Below are positions 44,376 to 57,890 of a stretch of DNA of 64,000 nt, piece after piece (the stretch's first letter is position 1; each line of letters begins with the position of its first letter). The translations under genes and the position numbers were made by a program. This DNA is from Homalodisca vitripennis (taxonomy: Eukaryota > Arthropoda > Insecta > Hemiptera > Cicadellidae). The notes below the pieces were generated by a model. That model ran no database searches, was not told where the DNA came from, and saw nothing but the letters and a program-made list of their open reading frames with translations. Where the stretch lies: the NCBI RefSeq assembly GCF_021130785.1, contig NC_060207.1, positions 103,404,001-103,468,000 of the forward strand, read 5' to 3'.

Positions 44376-46785
44376 GCTTGATACCCTGAGTGCCCAATCG
44401 TTGAAAGAACAGCAAAAACACTTCAAAAAGACACTAGGTGTTTAAAACCAAAACGTGTTAAAACACAAGAACTTGATATTAATAAACTTTCTCCGGAGTT
44501 AGCCACTATTTTAGAGCTCATCATAATAAATGACTTTAGCGTAGTTTAGAACAATTTGACACCTTCTACGAGTGCATTGATTTGTTGATGTATTTACATC
44601 ATACGGTAAAATAATAAGTCAACTGTATGCAGTATGCATCCCTGCAATCTTCACCATTTGAGACCAATCCTAGCTAAATTAAGGCAACATTACTGTCAAC
44701 TTCCGCTTTATACCGTCATACTAATCCTCCAAGTATTTTATTTCCTCTATCCTATAGGTATTTGTGTTGTCATACTCTCTCAGTGTGCTCAGCTTCTGTG
44801 TACTTGGAGTTTCTCATCCTTTGAATAAAGGAAATCATTGCACTTTTTTATCGGTGTTGTTAATCACCGATATACCTTTGAGATCCACCATTGTGGAACA
44901 TTTGACCCAATCCAAACTTCTGGGTGTTATCTCAACTTCTCTATCACGAGTCAGGTCTTGAGATTCAGTGTTAAAGATGTCAGACCCAGACTCTCCGAGG
45001 TACAAAACCTTTGAGTGTATATAACGTAGCTATGGTAGGAAGGGTTGATTCAATGTAGATGTTGGAGCTTTGCTTCAGTTAACCTTCCGCTTAGTGCAGC
45101 ATTTGACGATGTCACAGACTTCACTCCTAGAGACTCCTGAGGTTGAAATCGAAATTTTGCATAGTTTCTACATCAGAAATAATATAAGTGAAGAAATGTT
45201 CTCATTGTTTCACCAAGTGTACAATTTTGCATAGTTTTTTTATCTTTTCAGACTCGTATGTCTACAAATTCCAGGAATTGTCAGTGAAAGTGTCTGACTT
45301 GGAATATGAACTGGAGCTAACCCCAACACTCATAGTTCTGAGTACAATTGTATTTTGTTCTCACGGGCTTTGTGTTTTTTATTCAATGCATCTTGAGATG
45401 TGTTGAAATGTTAACACAGTTTTTAATGATTAAGTGGAAAATTTGTTGTTTTTAATAGATTACCACTGTACATTAAATACGAAGATAATTTTTTCAAGCC
45501 ATTTTGTCTGTTCGATTTCAACAGCTTATGATGGATAAAAGACCATAAACATCACATGTATTCGTATTGTATTCATGTTCAATATTGTTCATGAAAGAAG
45601 TCGCTAAAAATTAAAAGGTAAATTATTTAATGATATAAAGTTAAATAATTAAGTTCTGTCGAAACGGTAATACAGAATAAAAATCAATTACATAGAAAAC
45701 TTTACAGCAATAAACCTCTCTGTATTTACGAGTAAGGATATGATCATAAACGATAATAATAATTAAAAGGTCTTATGTATATGATCGTATGTATCATTAT
45801 TCATTTTTGTGTGTTTCTTTTGTACGTCTTTATGTCTATTATAAGAGACAACAATATAGGAAACAGCATTACCCAAATTATTAAAACGTCAAAGTGTTTG
45901 CGAATTGATGTTGGCATCAAATGTGTTCGACGACAAGGAACTGGATACACGCGGCACGATCGTGGGAACTGCATACAGCATTACAGACCAAGTAACTAAC
46001 TATTGGGAAACAAGAGCGACAGCAAACAAGAGTGGAGTACGGCAGTCTGTCTGTCACGACAGACGAGTGGATGTGGCAAGTGTGTAGGACGCATGAATGT
46101 TGAAGTGAGGACAAGGACTTGCTGCTAGTGACAGAACTGTGATAGTCACTACAAGCACTGCGTCGAGCAAACATGGTAGTATCTAAACTGTATAGGGTGA
46201 AAACAGCGCAATGCGACTCGTGTCTTTAGCTAATTTCATTCTCAAATGACAGCCTACTGAGTGATAAGCACCAATGGAAAGTAGGAAAATTCTAGGGTTG
46301 GACATGCACCATCGCAGAACACATCCTTGTCTATGTAGAACATAAGTTTTATGCAAAATTTAGAAATCTTTCTCAAGATATCTTGCTACATGATACATTA
46401 TTTTTTTGTTTATTGGGTTATGTTTTATAGCAGTGTTTCAAGAATATTCCTGTGAGATAGGTAGGATACTGCAACGCAAGAGTGAGCTAAAATAAAATCT
46501 TGCCACCGACGTTTAATATTGACTTTCCACTTGATGTGTTGAAGTACAGAGAAGTAAAACAGCAAGTGTACAGAAAACAAAAAAAGCATCCCGGTGAAAA
46601 CAGGATTTTAGGATTTGTGTATTCCAGATTCAAAGTTTTACCACCGGCTCTCGTAATTATTGAGGCCGGAGGTTATTGTTAAAAACGTATTTATGGTTGA
46701 TTCTCCACAATAAAACCCATGGAACATGTGTTTGTTTAATTGAAACACGCTTGAACAATTTCGCGTAGATTTGTTTATCGGCTCC

Positions 46786-46925
46786 CGTTCAGTCCGAAAA
46801 ATCGTGTACCGTTCATTAAACCCGGGGCTAATGTCTGTCTTGTGACGTGTCTGGGGACAGAAGACAAACAGAGGGGTCTCCCCCGGACCGGCTCGGCCCT
46901 AGCTAAGCTGTCTCCGTCAACATCT
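46786..46925. promoter_or_regulatory. GC-rich intronic patch, possible regulatory element
   Basis: A local GC-rich segment in the Ets65A intron (GAGGGGTCTCCCCCGGACCG and neighbours, with AAACCCGGGGCTAATGTCTG upstream). No coding or repeat signature recognised. An enhancer role is inference only. Confidence 0.25.
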
Positions 46926-49704
46926 ACAACCTTACATGTCAATTCCGAGTCCCAATTTTTGGGGGCTAAAGTCTTACAGTGACATTCAGAACAAGAGATG
47001 CATCGATGGTACCGAACTGTGCCAAATGTGGTGTACCGATATACACTACTAGACTATATGGCGTGGTAACAGGTGTTTTATAACTGATAATAATATTATA
47101 ATTTATAAATAGAGATATTACTTACGGAACTGTAAATGTAAAAGACCGTATCGATCTCGCCATTTGTAATATGGGTTACGGATTTATTTCGTGGATAACA
47201 TTTTAATTCAAAATATGCCCAGCACTTGGAAAGCGAAAACCGCTGACATAAACTGCCTAGCACTAAAAGTTTAATTATAAGAAAGTTATCGTATCAACAA
47301 GAATATGAACGGACACATACTGTTTAAACTTAACTAATATGTTTGCGATGCGATGGTGAGAAATTAAGTGGAAAAAGTATCTATGGCGAACCATAATCAA
47401 TAAGATAAAAGGTAGTGATAGTCAGTTAAATAAGGACTGTAATGGTTGGTAGCGGGAAAATTAATTGGGATTCGAACCTTGTCCAGACATAGTCCATTAA
47501 TTCTCCTCATTTCTTACGTTTTATACAAACTACAAGAGTGTAGTAAATCTTTTATATATGCAACTCGTTATTAATATTTAGTTGACTTTAAGGTCAATTC
47601 ACGTTAATTGATCAAACTTGGAAAATATATCAGTGGATTAACTGTACTTGAAACGGAGGCCATCGCGTAATCCATCACTAAATAGGGCGTAGTGTGACAG
47701 AAAATGTTTTATCTTAATTTCAAATTGAGAATAATGAACTTATTATGCGCTAAGAAGGGATAAAAATGCCAGAGGTGATGAAACAAGCAACAATTATATT
47801 CAGTTTCTGTAGATAAAAGTATTTAATATAGGAAAACCAATAGCGATAACTCAGATCAGGTTGAAAAAACCTAGTTTTTGGCTCTATAATTAGGCACTCT
47901 CCGCTTTCTGCAGATAAGATAACAACAAACCGATAAGGAACTAAACCGGTTACGTTCTCTTCAGTATGTTTCTTCATGTCTAGTCCACCTTGTTAAAACA
48001 GAAAAAGTATTTAGTCAATGGAAAATATTTTAAGAAAGGAGTGTATAACATAATCTGACTCCGTGGTTTGCCCAACGCCAACACTGCAGTCAGCGATCCT
48101 CACATTACATGCATGAGTATATTTTACTATATTGACGTCACTGATAACAGCCAACCGCTAGAGCGAGCTATGTGCGCCATGCCTTCCGACATCCTGCTTG
48201 GAACTCGACCCATACACACGTCAGGTACATCATGAAGATATGTTTCCTACAGGATAAGTATTTCCATATTTTTCTCTAGAACAGTATGTATATTTTTGTT
48301 TTGTACTAGGATGGGTAGATGCTTCCATGTAATTAAGTCAAAGTTTCAGTAAATACTTGTAAAAATTTTACCTTAGTATGTTATCAAGTGTGGTAGGGCT
48401 ATATAATGTAATATACATCACAATTTCTTTGTAAAATTATAATATTTCCATCTTATTAGTAAGGAATCTAATCAACAGCAATAATAATATTGTTGAAATT
48501 ATCTCATTAAAGCAATCCATGCTGACGAGGTTACTGGGTTGACGATTACGGACGACAAAATTTATTTTTTAAATATTATACAATTCCACCAAACAGACCA
48601 CATTTGTTATACAGTGTTAATATTGAAAAAATAGGAAAAGTGGTATTTTCTAAGTTATCGTTTTAAATCCGGATGTGGCTTGTTCGTTTCCTTTTAGTTT
48701 GTGTTCAAACTTGTCTTTTATGATTTATTACACACCTGCTTAATTTTGTTAATCAAAGTTAACATTACCTTTACACCGTTGAAATATTAAAAAGTTTGTT
48801 TATAATATTGTTTATCTTACGCAAATAAAAAATAGCAGTCGAGTGAGGTCATAAATACATATTCGTTACACCCAAAAATTGAAATTTACAATTTAATAAA
48901 AAAACACAACACAAATCAATTAACTACAATACTTAAAATGAATTACCAATATAAAAACCAAATATAATTAATTTAAAAAAGATCAAACATATTTATAAAA
49001 TATAAAATAATAATGCACATTCCTTAAATTGCGAAGATTTTACAATTTATGACTAAAGGTTAATTATTAATATAATATTGAGAATATTCTGTAATGTAAA
49101 TTCACCATCACATTCTAAATATCTTGGTGAACAATAAACATGTCAAAATTGTATTTGTAAATTATTACGTTTAAGAAAGCCTTAGACGTATAAATACTTT
49201 TTTATTTGAATATTTTTGAAAAACTATTTGGACCATACCACACTCACTTTTACTTTAAATTTGTAGATATATATTTCATATATTATTATTACATCATATT
49301 GTATATATATCATATGTCAAATAGAACTTTCTTGTTATAACAATAGATTTCATGTGTGTTTTAGGCCTAAAATATCGATCAGTTTTGTATATGAACCAAG
49401 TTTTGCACTCAGAGAATCATGAAACAAACGGAAATGCAGGAAAATGTTTTTTTTTCGAAAGTTATGTCGTAATTACGATTGCAATAGGTAAAATTTTTGA
49501 TAAAATCTCTCTTATCAGCAATTCATGTCAGAAAAAGAAAAATACTAGAGAGATCTAGGATTGAAATCTGTTGTAAAATCTAGTTTCACCGAAAATATGA
49601 ACGCTCACAGTCTGGAAACAGCGCAAAGTATCGATCGAAATGTTTATAAAAATACTATAAAAGTAAGATAAAAAATACAATTTCCGTTTTAATTTTAAAT
49701 TAAA

Positions 49705-49740
49705 CTAGCTGTATACCGCGGTTTCGCAAGCAATTTTAAA
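49705..49740. repeat. Second copy of the SINE/RTE-like start motif
   Basis: CTAGCTGTATACCGCGGTTT followed by CGCAAGC is a diverged relative of the GCCCGCGGCTTCGCA motif at 2727. It sits directly before the 125-bp minisatellite, which may therefore have expanded inside such a repeat. Confidence 0.45.
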
Positions 49741-49785
49741 GATAGAAGGGCATAGTTTAGTGAAAGCATCTACAATAGTTTTCAA

Positions 49786-50396
49786 ACAAAATATCTGGTA
49801 CTCATTATTTTAGTGTCCATGGGTATGAGATACAGGAGTTTAAATACAATATTTATTGGTTTATATGTGTTTCGCGAGTGTAGGTACTAGAACACACACA
49901 TATATACATAACAAAATATCTGGTACTCATTATTTTAGTGTCCATGGGTATGAGATTCAGGAGTTTAAATACAATATTTATTGGTTTATATGTGTTTCGC
50001 GAGTGTAGGTACTAGAACACACACATATATACATAACAAAATATCTGGTACTCATTATTTTAGTGTCCATGGGTATGAGATTCAGGAGTTTAAATACAAT
50101 ATTTATTGGTTTATATGTGTTTCGCGAGTGTAGGTACTAGAACACACACATATATACATAACAAAATATCTGGTACTCATTATTTTAGTGTCCATGGGTA
50201 TGAGATTCAGGAGTTTAAATACAATATTTGTTGGTTTATATGTGTTTCGCGAGTGTAGGTACTAGAACACACACACATATATACATAACAAAATATCTGG
50301 TACTCATTATTTTAGTGTCCATGGGTATGAGATTCAGGAGTTTAAATACAATATTTATTGGTTTATATGTGTTTCGCGAGTGTAGGTACTAGAACA
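49786..50396. repeat. 125-bp minisatellite, five units
   Basis: Units begin ACAAAATATCTGGTACTCAT at 49786, 49911, 50036, 50161 and 50288. The period is exactly 125 bp for three steps and 127 bp for the fourth, through one extra CA in a short (CA)n. The units are almost identical, with only a few substitutions (for example ACAGGAG versus TCAGGAG and ATTTGTTGG versus ATTTATTGG), suggesting recent amplification. Confidence 0.95.
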
Positions 50397-50404
50397 TTTC
50401 TGGT

Positions 50405-50467
50405 TCTAGTCAATTATATTTATGACGCCACAGTTAAGTTTGCCTGTCTCCCAATGTCCATACCTTA

Positions 50468-50545
<78 letters not shown>

Positions 50546-51180
50546 GTGTGTGTGTTTAAGGTTATTAAAACCTTATTCATTCAAAAAGCGTCTATTTGTA
50601 GTTTAAGTTTGGTCTAAGGTAACTCCAGTGCCGTAAGTTGAGTTTGCCATGTTGTTCCGATAATGAAAATACTTACGAGGACTGAAAAGCCCCATGCCTA
50701 CAGTTTTTTTATTAACGAACTATATCTATTCTCACAGTTTCATTTAGTCTAATTTATTTACGGTGCAACAATTGAGTCTGCCTTCTTGCCCTGAAAATAA
50801 ATACATATGTATGGTTCCAAGACCTTCTTCGATTAAAACGCATATCTCTGGCCCTTGTAATCTATACATCCGGTCTAAAATATCTCTAGTGCCATACGTT
50901 GAGATTTCCTTTTCATAACGAAGAAGAATTATACATACTCACGTGCGACTGAAAAGTTACTGCAGTCAGAAAGCTCCAACTGTTTAAATTCACTTCTTGT
51001 CTAATTTATTTACGATTTCACAGTTGAGTTTGCGTTCTTGCCCAAGAAAGTATATTGTATATAGGTCTCGGAAACTACCTAATATTAAAAAGAGTATACT
51101 TCTGGCTTACAATATTTCTAGTGCTACAGTTGATTTTGATTTTTAAACTTAAAAAGACTGCTTTGGTCGAAAACTACTTG
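50405..51180. repeat. Degenerate long-period repeat
   Basis: A motif of the form ATTTATTTACG..CACAGTTGAGTTTGC..CTTGCCC recurs at about 50405, 50747 and 51000, and a second motif TCTAGTGCCRTACGTTGA at about 50620, 50885 and 51118. The spacing is roughly 250 bp once the TA/TATG tract at 50470-50556 is discounted. It looks like an old tandem repeat of a larger unit next to the younger 125-bp minisatellite. Confidence 0.6.
50470..50556. repeat. TA, TATG and TG compound microsatellite
   Basis: (TA)n is followed by (TATG)n and (TG)n within the degenerate repeat region. Confidence 0.9.
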
Positions 51181-51850
51181 CTTCCATCGCAGTTAAAATT
51201 ATGTACTGAGAAACAGTACTGTTTAGTATAACCATTTGGTTTTTATCGGATCACGAAATTTAGAGTTATTAATTTTCAAAGTTGCAGATTGGTAGAAAAA
51301 CGCCAAACCCGATACTTTTTACATTCTTACAGATATAAAAAGTGGGAGTTGTTATTTGTAAATAATTTTATTTATATGTCTAAAAGCAGAAATAAACAAG
51401 CTAATTTTAATGGCACTCTTGTTATTGTAGCTAGTTAGTGTTTGGTTAACGTTCATATAAACTTAGGTTATATAAACAAAGTTAGGTATATAAACGTTTT
51501 GATCCGAGAGAAACTACGACATCATCTTTTATTATTTGACCATTGCTATGTAGTCCAAATTAAATTAATGAACACACTTATGAATGCATAGTGTAGCAAA
51601 TATCCGAAGAAATATTTTATCTGTAGACTTTAACTTTTTCATGCTAGATAGAAAATAACGAGTTTAAGACTATGATGGTGTACATCTATCAATCGTTTGG
51701 CTGAGCGTTATTTAAGCCTATCACTCAGTAGGGTGGCAGAATTTGTATTGTCTGCCGGGGTGTTGTAAATGTTTTTGTGATTATCTGTCTCTCTGCTTGG
51801 ATGAAGGACGTATTAAAAATGTACTCGATTATATATATATAATACTATAG

Positions 51851-52375
51851 AATTTTTTCAATAGACATTGAATCACAAAAAGTACTTGCCGGGTGAATGT
51901 GCTACCATTTCACCACAGAGCCCTTACTTTTTAAGATTCAATTATATTGTATTTGGCCGTATCTGTCACATATGCGTTTAAATAACTAAACTAACATATG
52001 ATCGGAAAACCAAATACCTGTCAAACGACTTTTGTTTACATTCATAAAATGTGTATAAATGGCAATAGCCTTATTTAATTTTTTCAATAAACATTGAATC
52101 ACAAAAAGTACTTGCTCCGCCGGGACTCGAACCCGGATCTCTCACTTGCCGGGTGAATGTGCTACCATTACACCACAGAACCCTTACTTTTTACGATTCA
52201 ATTATATTGTATTTGGCCGTATCTGTCACATATGCGTATAAATAACTAAACTAGCATATGATCGGAAGACCAAATACCTGTCAAACGACTTTTGTTTACA
52301 TTAATCAAATTTGTTTAAACGGCAATAGCCTTATTTAATTTTTTCAATAAACATTGAATCACAAAAAGCCATGTT
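51851..52375 (-). repeat. Tandem copies of a tRNA-derived SINE-like unit
   Basis: The block AATTTTTTCAATARACATTG starts at 51851, 52077 and 52337. Copy 2 is 260 bp and contains a tRNA-like head on the minus strand. Copy 1 is 226 bp because it lacks exactly 34 bp of that head, between direct repeats ACTTGC (52110-52115 and 52144-52149 in copy 2). The third copy is a fragment that stops after CACAAAAAG. Tail sequence (GTATTTGGCCGTATCTGTCA and on) is shared by copies 1 and 2. The RNA polymerase III-type head marks it as tRNA-derived. Confidence 0.8.
52113..52182 (-). ncRNA. tRNA-like head of the SINE
   Basis: On the minus strand 70 bases fold as a cloverleaf. The acceptor stem GGTTCTG pairs with CGGAGCA with one mismatch and two wobbles, the D-arm is GTGT/GCAC around AATGGTA, a five-base anticodon stem encloses CCGGCAA, and the T-arm is CCGGG-TTCGAGT-CCCGG. 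TGGTGTAATGG and GGTTCGAGTCC serve as A and B boxes. The D-arm resembles tRNA-Gln. The loop lacks the conserved U33, and the unit is embedded in a repeated SINE-like block, so a SINE head is more likely than a working tRNA gene. Confidence 0.65.
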
Positions 52376-55349
52376 GTCATGGATGTGTTATCATCCAAAC
52401 CAGAAATGACATTGTCGGTATATAATCAACTGAGCTATACCTTGACAGTTTTTACTAAAGATGTATTGTTATTGTCACCACGTTTCTAAATAGACTTCCT
52501 ATTTTATTCTAGTATCGGAGCTTTCCTTGCAAACCCACGTTCCCTCAGTGTAAAGTATGAGTTGCCATTAGGATATATTTTCTATTAATAAAATATCAAT
52601 TAATAACCAGTGCGTTAAATAACACAATTATCTTCCAATATCTTTTAGTAAAACTTGAATAATGGTTTATTGTGCTGCAATATTATTATGACGTAAATTT
52701 AAAATGAAATATATTAAAAATCAAACTAATAAATAACCTAATCATATAGCCTTATATATTGGGTTAGAGACGAAGCCGGGGGCTCCGTTACAACACAATT
52801 TTCTCTTCTCTAAAAACAAGTGAGAATTTTATATGAAGACGTGATCAGCACTTCAAGTGTATGTATGTCATTTATGGAGTGTTCAATAAAAGACTATCTG
52901 TGTACTGTGAACAGAAGTTTAGCCAGGAAGAAGCCAACAAACTCCAGCCCTGCAACACTAACAATTTTCCGTGGGAGATTCGTTGTTTTTGTTACCTGCA
53001 TTCAATGTGAAGAGGGGATCGATCAATCAGGACGGCTACTTTATACATCGACACGTCACCGCCAACCCATGATCGGCATTGCAGAATAAATCACTAAATG
53101 CACTGAGACGTTCGCTAAATACCGTGGGAGACTATTCTCAAGCATTCCTTCATTAAAATAAAATTAGCGTTAAATACCAAGAGAAAAGTCACCATGCTAG
53201 CTGTGAACAGCAAAACATCATTTATTGTCTACAGTCAAATATGTATTGCAGATAAAGCCTCGAAAATACTGAGGTACCAAAATTACTGTCTACCTACTGT
53301 AAAAACGGACTAGCATTGATGTCAGCATGCTAGCTGTAAATAGAATGTATCCCTTAGAAACAGATATGACCGGCACACCACAAACCGATGCTATTTCAGA
53401 AGAATTTAAGAAGCCTCCAAATACTGAGACTTTCGTAGAATAGTGTGGAAGATACGATTGGGTAAACCCATTTTAATGTTTTCATACAGATAAGAACATG
53501 ATGACTTTAGCATACGGCTGAGACCTGCACGCCAGAAACATGGATTACGTCAGAAAGAAGGTTTTCTACGACTATGTCTACAGCAGTTTATGTTGGTATT
53601 CAAGGTAATTCTTTGAAAATAGAAACAAATCATCCCAAACTGGTTGCAAATATAAACACTGATACCTTGCTGTTAGCTTCAGTTCAATCGACATTATCAA
53701 TTGTGTCATCAAGAAAGTATATGAAAATATTACTTATACAGTTACAACATAGAACCACAAGTTCCTAATCTTATATGCACATTTAAAGTGTTATTTTTAA
53801 ATATTCAATAGCCTAACCCAATATATTGGTGCAACCCAAAATTTAAACTATACTCCAAACTAAAATTGAGTGTATTGATATATTCCACACTACACTTGAT
53901 TTAATTCCATTGAAACGCCATGGTATGTGCAGCCCATGTAATCATTATGAACATAAAGTCACAAACTGACGTTTTCAGTGCGCATAAAACCTTGTAACTT
54001 GAATACAACCGCACGATTCTGATGGGTCTTTGTCAGCGAACATATACCAGAGTATGTGTTCGCGTTTGATTAGAGAAAGTTCTGTACTGATTGCCATTTT
54101 GACTTACGTCCCATAAGAACAATATCAAACTCTTAAAACTAAAAATGAGTAATTTCCCATGCTTCTATAACCATAAATAAGAACGTATAATTTTAACATC
54201 GTTCGTATGAGGTGAAATTCTCAAAGGGTGTTTCACAACAGCCGTCTGAGCTATACTGTGAGCCCAACCGGTCCTGGATATTCACAGCCTCTGATTTCAG
54301 TCTGGTTGTGCTTTGATTTACTATCCAATTCTTCTATTTCTATACAGTTTTCTAACAGTACCTTCTTTATTTTTATCACAGTAGTTGTTGTGTTATAATG
54401 TAGAAGTAAGTCAGTTCCTATGTTCGACTCGAGTTAGCCGGACAACACTGTGTTGCCACTATGTTGGCGCCTGAAGTCTTCTGGGGCCATTCAAAAGAAT
54501 ACGTGTAACTTACAAGAGTGCTTCCACTAATCCATTGGCACGAGTGGGATGCTTCGTTTCATAGCGTTGCATTGCAAGTTTTTAACTCTTAGTCGAATTC
54601 ACTTTCTTGATGAGCATTTATAGGAATTTTAAGGCCGTTGTTGACGTATGACGTCTTAGTTTTGTATAAGGTTGGCAGCTCGTTAGGTTACCCAGGTTTG
54701 GGTTAATTATTGAAGATAACTTCCGTTAGATAATTCGACGATTTCAGGATTATCATTCAGGCCTGCAAGGAGATTCGCAATGTATAATATTACTTTCAAA
54801 GTCTTTCAGTATTATCGCTATCGAGTAACACACCCACTTAAAAATATTATTTAATAATGCAGAATATTTTAGTAGAAAAAATACAAGTTTAAAAGAACTT
54901 TTCCTGGCTATTTTTCTCGATATTTAGCAACCGAACTTATAAATACATTGCTTATTACATTAGACTTTCATAACTCGCAGTTCGATGGATATTAATATCG
55001 GGTTTATAATTTTTGATAGATTTATAAGTAAAACAGTAAAGCTTTTGAAGACGAAAAATCGTAAAGAAATAAAGTTCAAACCAGTCATAACCAAATTTAT
55101 TACTCTACTAAAGAAATATTGACAACAAATTAACAAGGTTTATGCATTTATGTTTGGAGAAGTGGGGAAACACAAAATACATTTATTGCCAACCAAAAGC
55201 ACGTAAACCGTTACGATATCGTGTTTTGATTCAGTCGTATCATGCTGAGATAATTGATTTTATTCATCGCGCGTCCCGCCCTAAACGCCTCCTGCATCAC
55301 TGCAAATCACTTGTACAGTCGATGAATTGCTTTATATAAATCGATAGAC
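52376..55349. other. Intronic region without supported features
   Basis: No gene recognised. The inverted pair TATATTGGGTTAG (near 52757) and CTAACCCAATATA (near 53814) could be ends of an old MITE, but no target duplication was found. Short ORFs at 52820 and 53574 lack recognisable motifs. Confidence 0.4.
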
Positions 55350-55565
55350 GACGATTACCAGATGAAATATGGCAACCCTGTCCGCGTGAGGGGTACAAAA
55401 ACTGCCCTTCCTTGATAGAATGATGGCCCTCCCCTCCGACCCAATATGACCTTTTCATCGGTGGGAAATTGATGACCAATACGTTGTAACAGATTTTCCA
55501 TACAAATTGCACGAATGATTGTCCCTTGGTAAAAACAGGATACAACGAAACCAGCTCGTTTCATT
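55350..55565 (-). other. Less AT-rich patch with overlapping open frames, unassigned
   Basis: A distinct segment where two minus-strand frames (55545-55297 and 55564-55355) are open. It may be an old transposon coding fragment, but no catalytic or zinc-finger motif is visible, so no family is assigned. Confidence 0.3.
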
Positions 55566-57654
55566 TTCTTCCTTCCTCATTTCCGACTTTCACGTTGTTT
55601 TAACGATTAACCGAACCGGCCTGAAAAATCGGAAGGAAAAGAGATTCAGGAAATTAACTGTTGTGTTGATTTTAACCAGAATAAATTGGCGGTCAGTGTT
55701 TGTTTGGATTGATTTAGTCAACTCTGACTCGTTGTTATTTTTATGTAACTAAATATAAAGTAGGAACTCTTAAATTAGGAGAACAAACATTTTATCATGT
55801 TGTAGATGACAGCGAAAACTTTTGTATTTATTTTTAGTTTGACATTAATGTAGAGTTAATTTTTAACTTCCTAAAGGTTGATTGAATACAATGCAAAAAA
55901 TAAATAAATAAAGCCTGTCTACGGCAATCACATAAGCATTTCGACACCTATCGTGTGTCTCATACTCTGCAAATCTCACCTTGTCTAAACCCAGTTTAAT
56001 TAACTATCATAAATATCAGTTATGAAGACATGCATAGCATATTGAGCTAAAACTAAGATCAATAATGACCAAGGTAAATCATGAACTTTACGTGCTTTCA
56101 CTCGCTGCATGAATTTTCGCAGCCAAAGTATTTAATAACCAAAATACAAAATGTAACAACTACTATAGAGCCATTTTTTTATAAATCGAAATTTTAATAC
56201 AGCAACCACAAATGAAATCTACCTTTCTTCCGATTGCACTGGACATTATTACAATTATAAAATCACTTTTCGTACTTATATCAGAATAGTGTAGATATAT
56301 TCTAACTCTTGGTTGTACGTTACAGTCTCTGCACGTAGCGATGTTATGCTTGGCCTTATCGTGTTTCTCCACAACACCCTCATCTCTGTATCCTCCCCCG
56401 CGTGATCCCGGCGGCTCTGTACATTTCCGGCTGCGTTACACTTGGCTTAGCGCATGCCAGAAAATACGTTATGGCACATAGGACTCTTATTGTGAGATTC
56501 CAAAATATTTTGTAAGAACAAAGATTGTTCTGGTAATTTCCAGAATAACATCTATTTCCTACATTAAAACAAGAATCGTAAATTAGTTGCTGTGATATCC
56601 AGCACTTTCTGTTTTCTGTGAACGACATCGAGCCAGCAGTTTTGGTAAACTTTGGAATTGGGGCTTGTGAAGGAACTGCTGAATCGTATTCATATGATTG
56701 TTAAAACTGATTTGAAGATACGTAAAAGAAGAAATGCAAGCTCTCAACGTTGGGCTGGTTTACATAAATACCAACATCCTATAAATACATTTTAAAATAG
56801 AAGGTCCTCCTCTGAAATAGTTCAGCGCGTATAGTGGGAATGGCTACTTATGGCCTGTTTACTTGTTTGTAAATTAAATAAAGGGTCGTCCATTCCAAGC
56901 GCATTATACGAGACTAGTATTATATCACAAGTATTCAATCTAGATGTAAAACAAGAATTGTGACACTAAAAATAAAAATAAATACATGTATCATAAAAAT
57001 ACATATGTCTATGTATTTTGGAATTAAAGGTAGTAAAATAACACAAGATGCGGAAATAAAAAAGTTGCAATGAATTTGTGTAATCCACATTAGACTGATG
57101 TTGTACCAGTGTTGCAGCCTACAAGAATAGTCCAACAGAATTGAGAAATTTGTTATGTAGGGGTATCTTGGTCCAAGGAAGAACTCATTTATTTTGGAGT
57201 CTAAAGATCAAAAGAGTAGAAAGTTACAGTCAATTTCGTCAGATCTTATAGTTTGTCCGCAGCCTCTCGAGTGCCAGAGGATTAGTGTTTGGACTCTATT
57301 TTCAAGAAATAAATTTTCTGAATAAAAAAAGTTAAAAAATATAAACCTAAAATAAAAAATGTAAAATTTAGCAGTTTTGCAGATATGAGTTATCGAAACA
57401 ACAATGACAGCAGATATCCATAAAAAAGTTATTGTAAGTTCGGTAAAGATTTTTGTTATGACTTGTCAGGTTCTTCAATAATCCTTTGTATCGGCTTATT
57501 CACTCTTTACCAAGTTAAATGATTTAAAACATAGGGTTTGTCTAAGTTAATCCATAATCTAAAGTCTGTGTTCTTTGACTTCCGTCTCGGTAACACAGTA
57601 ATCCATTACTGACGGGTAGAGCCTTGTTTATAACAACCCTTGTAAGTCACTTGA

Positions 57655-57890
57655 ACCTTTATCTTTTAAACATCGACCGTGCACTTCGCAGGCCATTACG
57701 AGTGTTGATTGCACCATTGTCGGTAGTTTCCAATGAAATAAAGCCCGACACGAGGGACAGGGTCGCCGCTGAAAGGCACAAGTGAGCCAGTGATCCGATA
57801 AATCCAGGGACAGCCCGCCTCCACAGATATATGGCTCTAGACAACAGACGACACATCTTTCCCCTCAGTTTTATTCCGCACATTGGAACA
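57655..57890. promoter_or_regulatory. GC-richer intronic patch, possible regulatory element
   Basis: A local segment with balanced base composition in AT-rich surroundings, containing CGACACGAGGGACAGGGTCG and GCCAGTGATCCGATAAATCC. The minus-strand ORF across it shows no domain. An intronic enhancer or an unrecognised exon are both possible. Confidence 0.25.

Noticed and set aside
49786..50396. CRISPR-like array
   Set aside because: Repeats of 125 bp are identical throughout with no variable spacers, so it is a minisatellite.
52113..52182. Functional tRNA gene
   Set aside because: The anticodon loop lacks U33, the acceptor stem has a mismatch and wobbles, and the sequence sits in a tandemly repeated SINE-like unit. 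Called as a tRNA-like SINE head instead.
52750..53835. MITE with TATATTGGGTTAG ends
   Set aside because: Only 13 bases match, no target duplication was found and the interior has no element-like feature, so it may be chance in AT-rich DNA.
55297..55564. Transposase or gag fragment
   Set aside because: Two overlapping open frames, but no motif specific enough to name a family.
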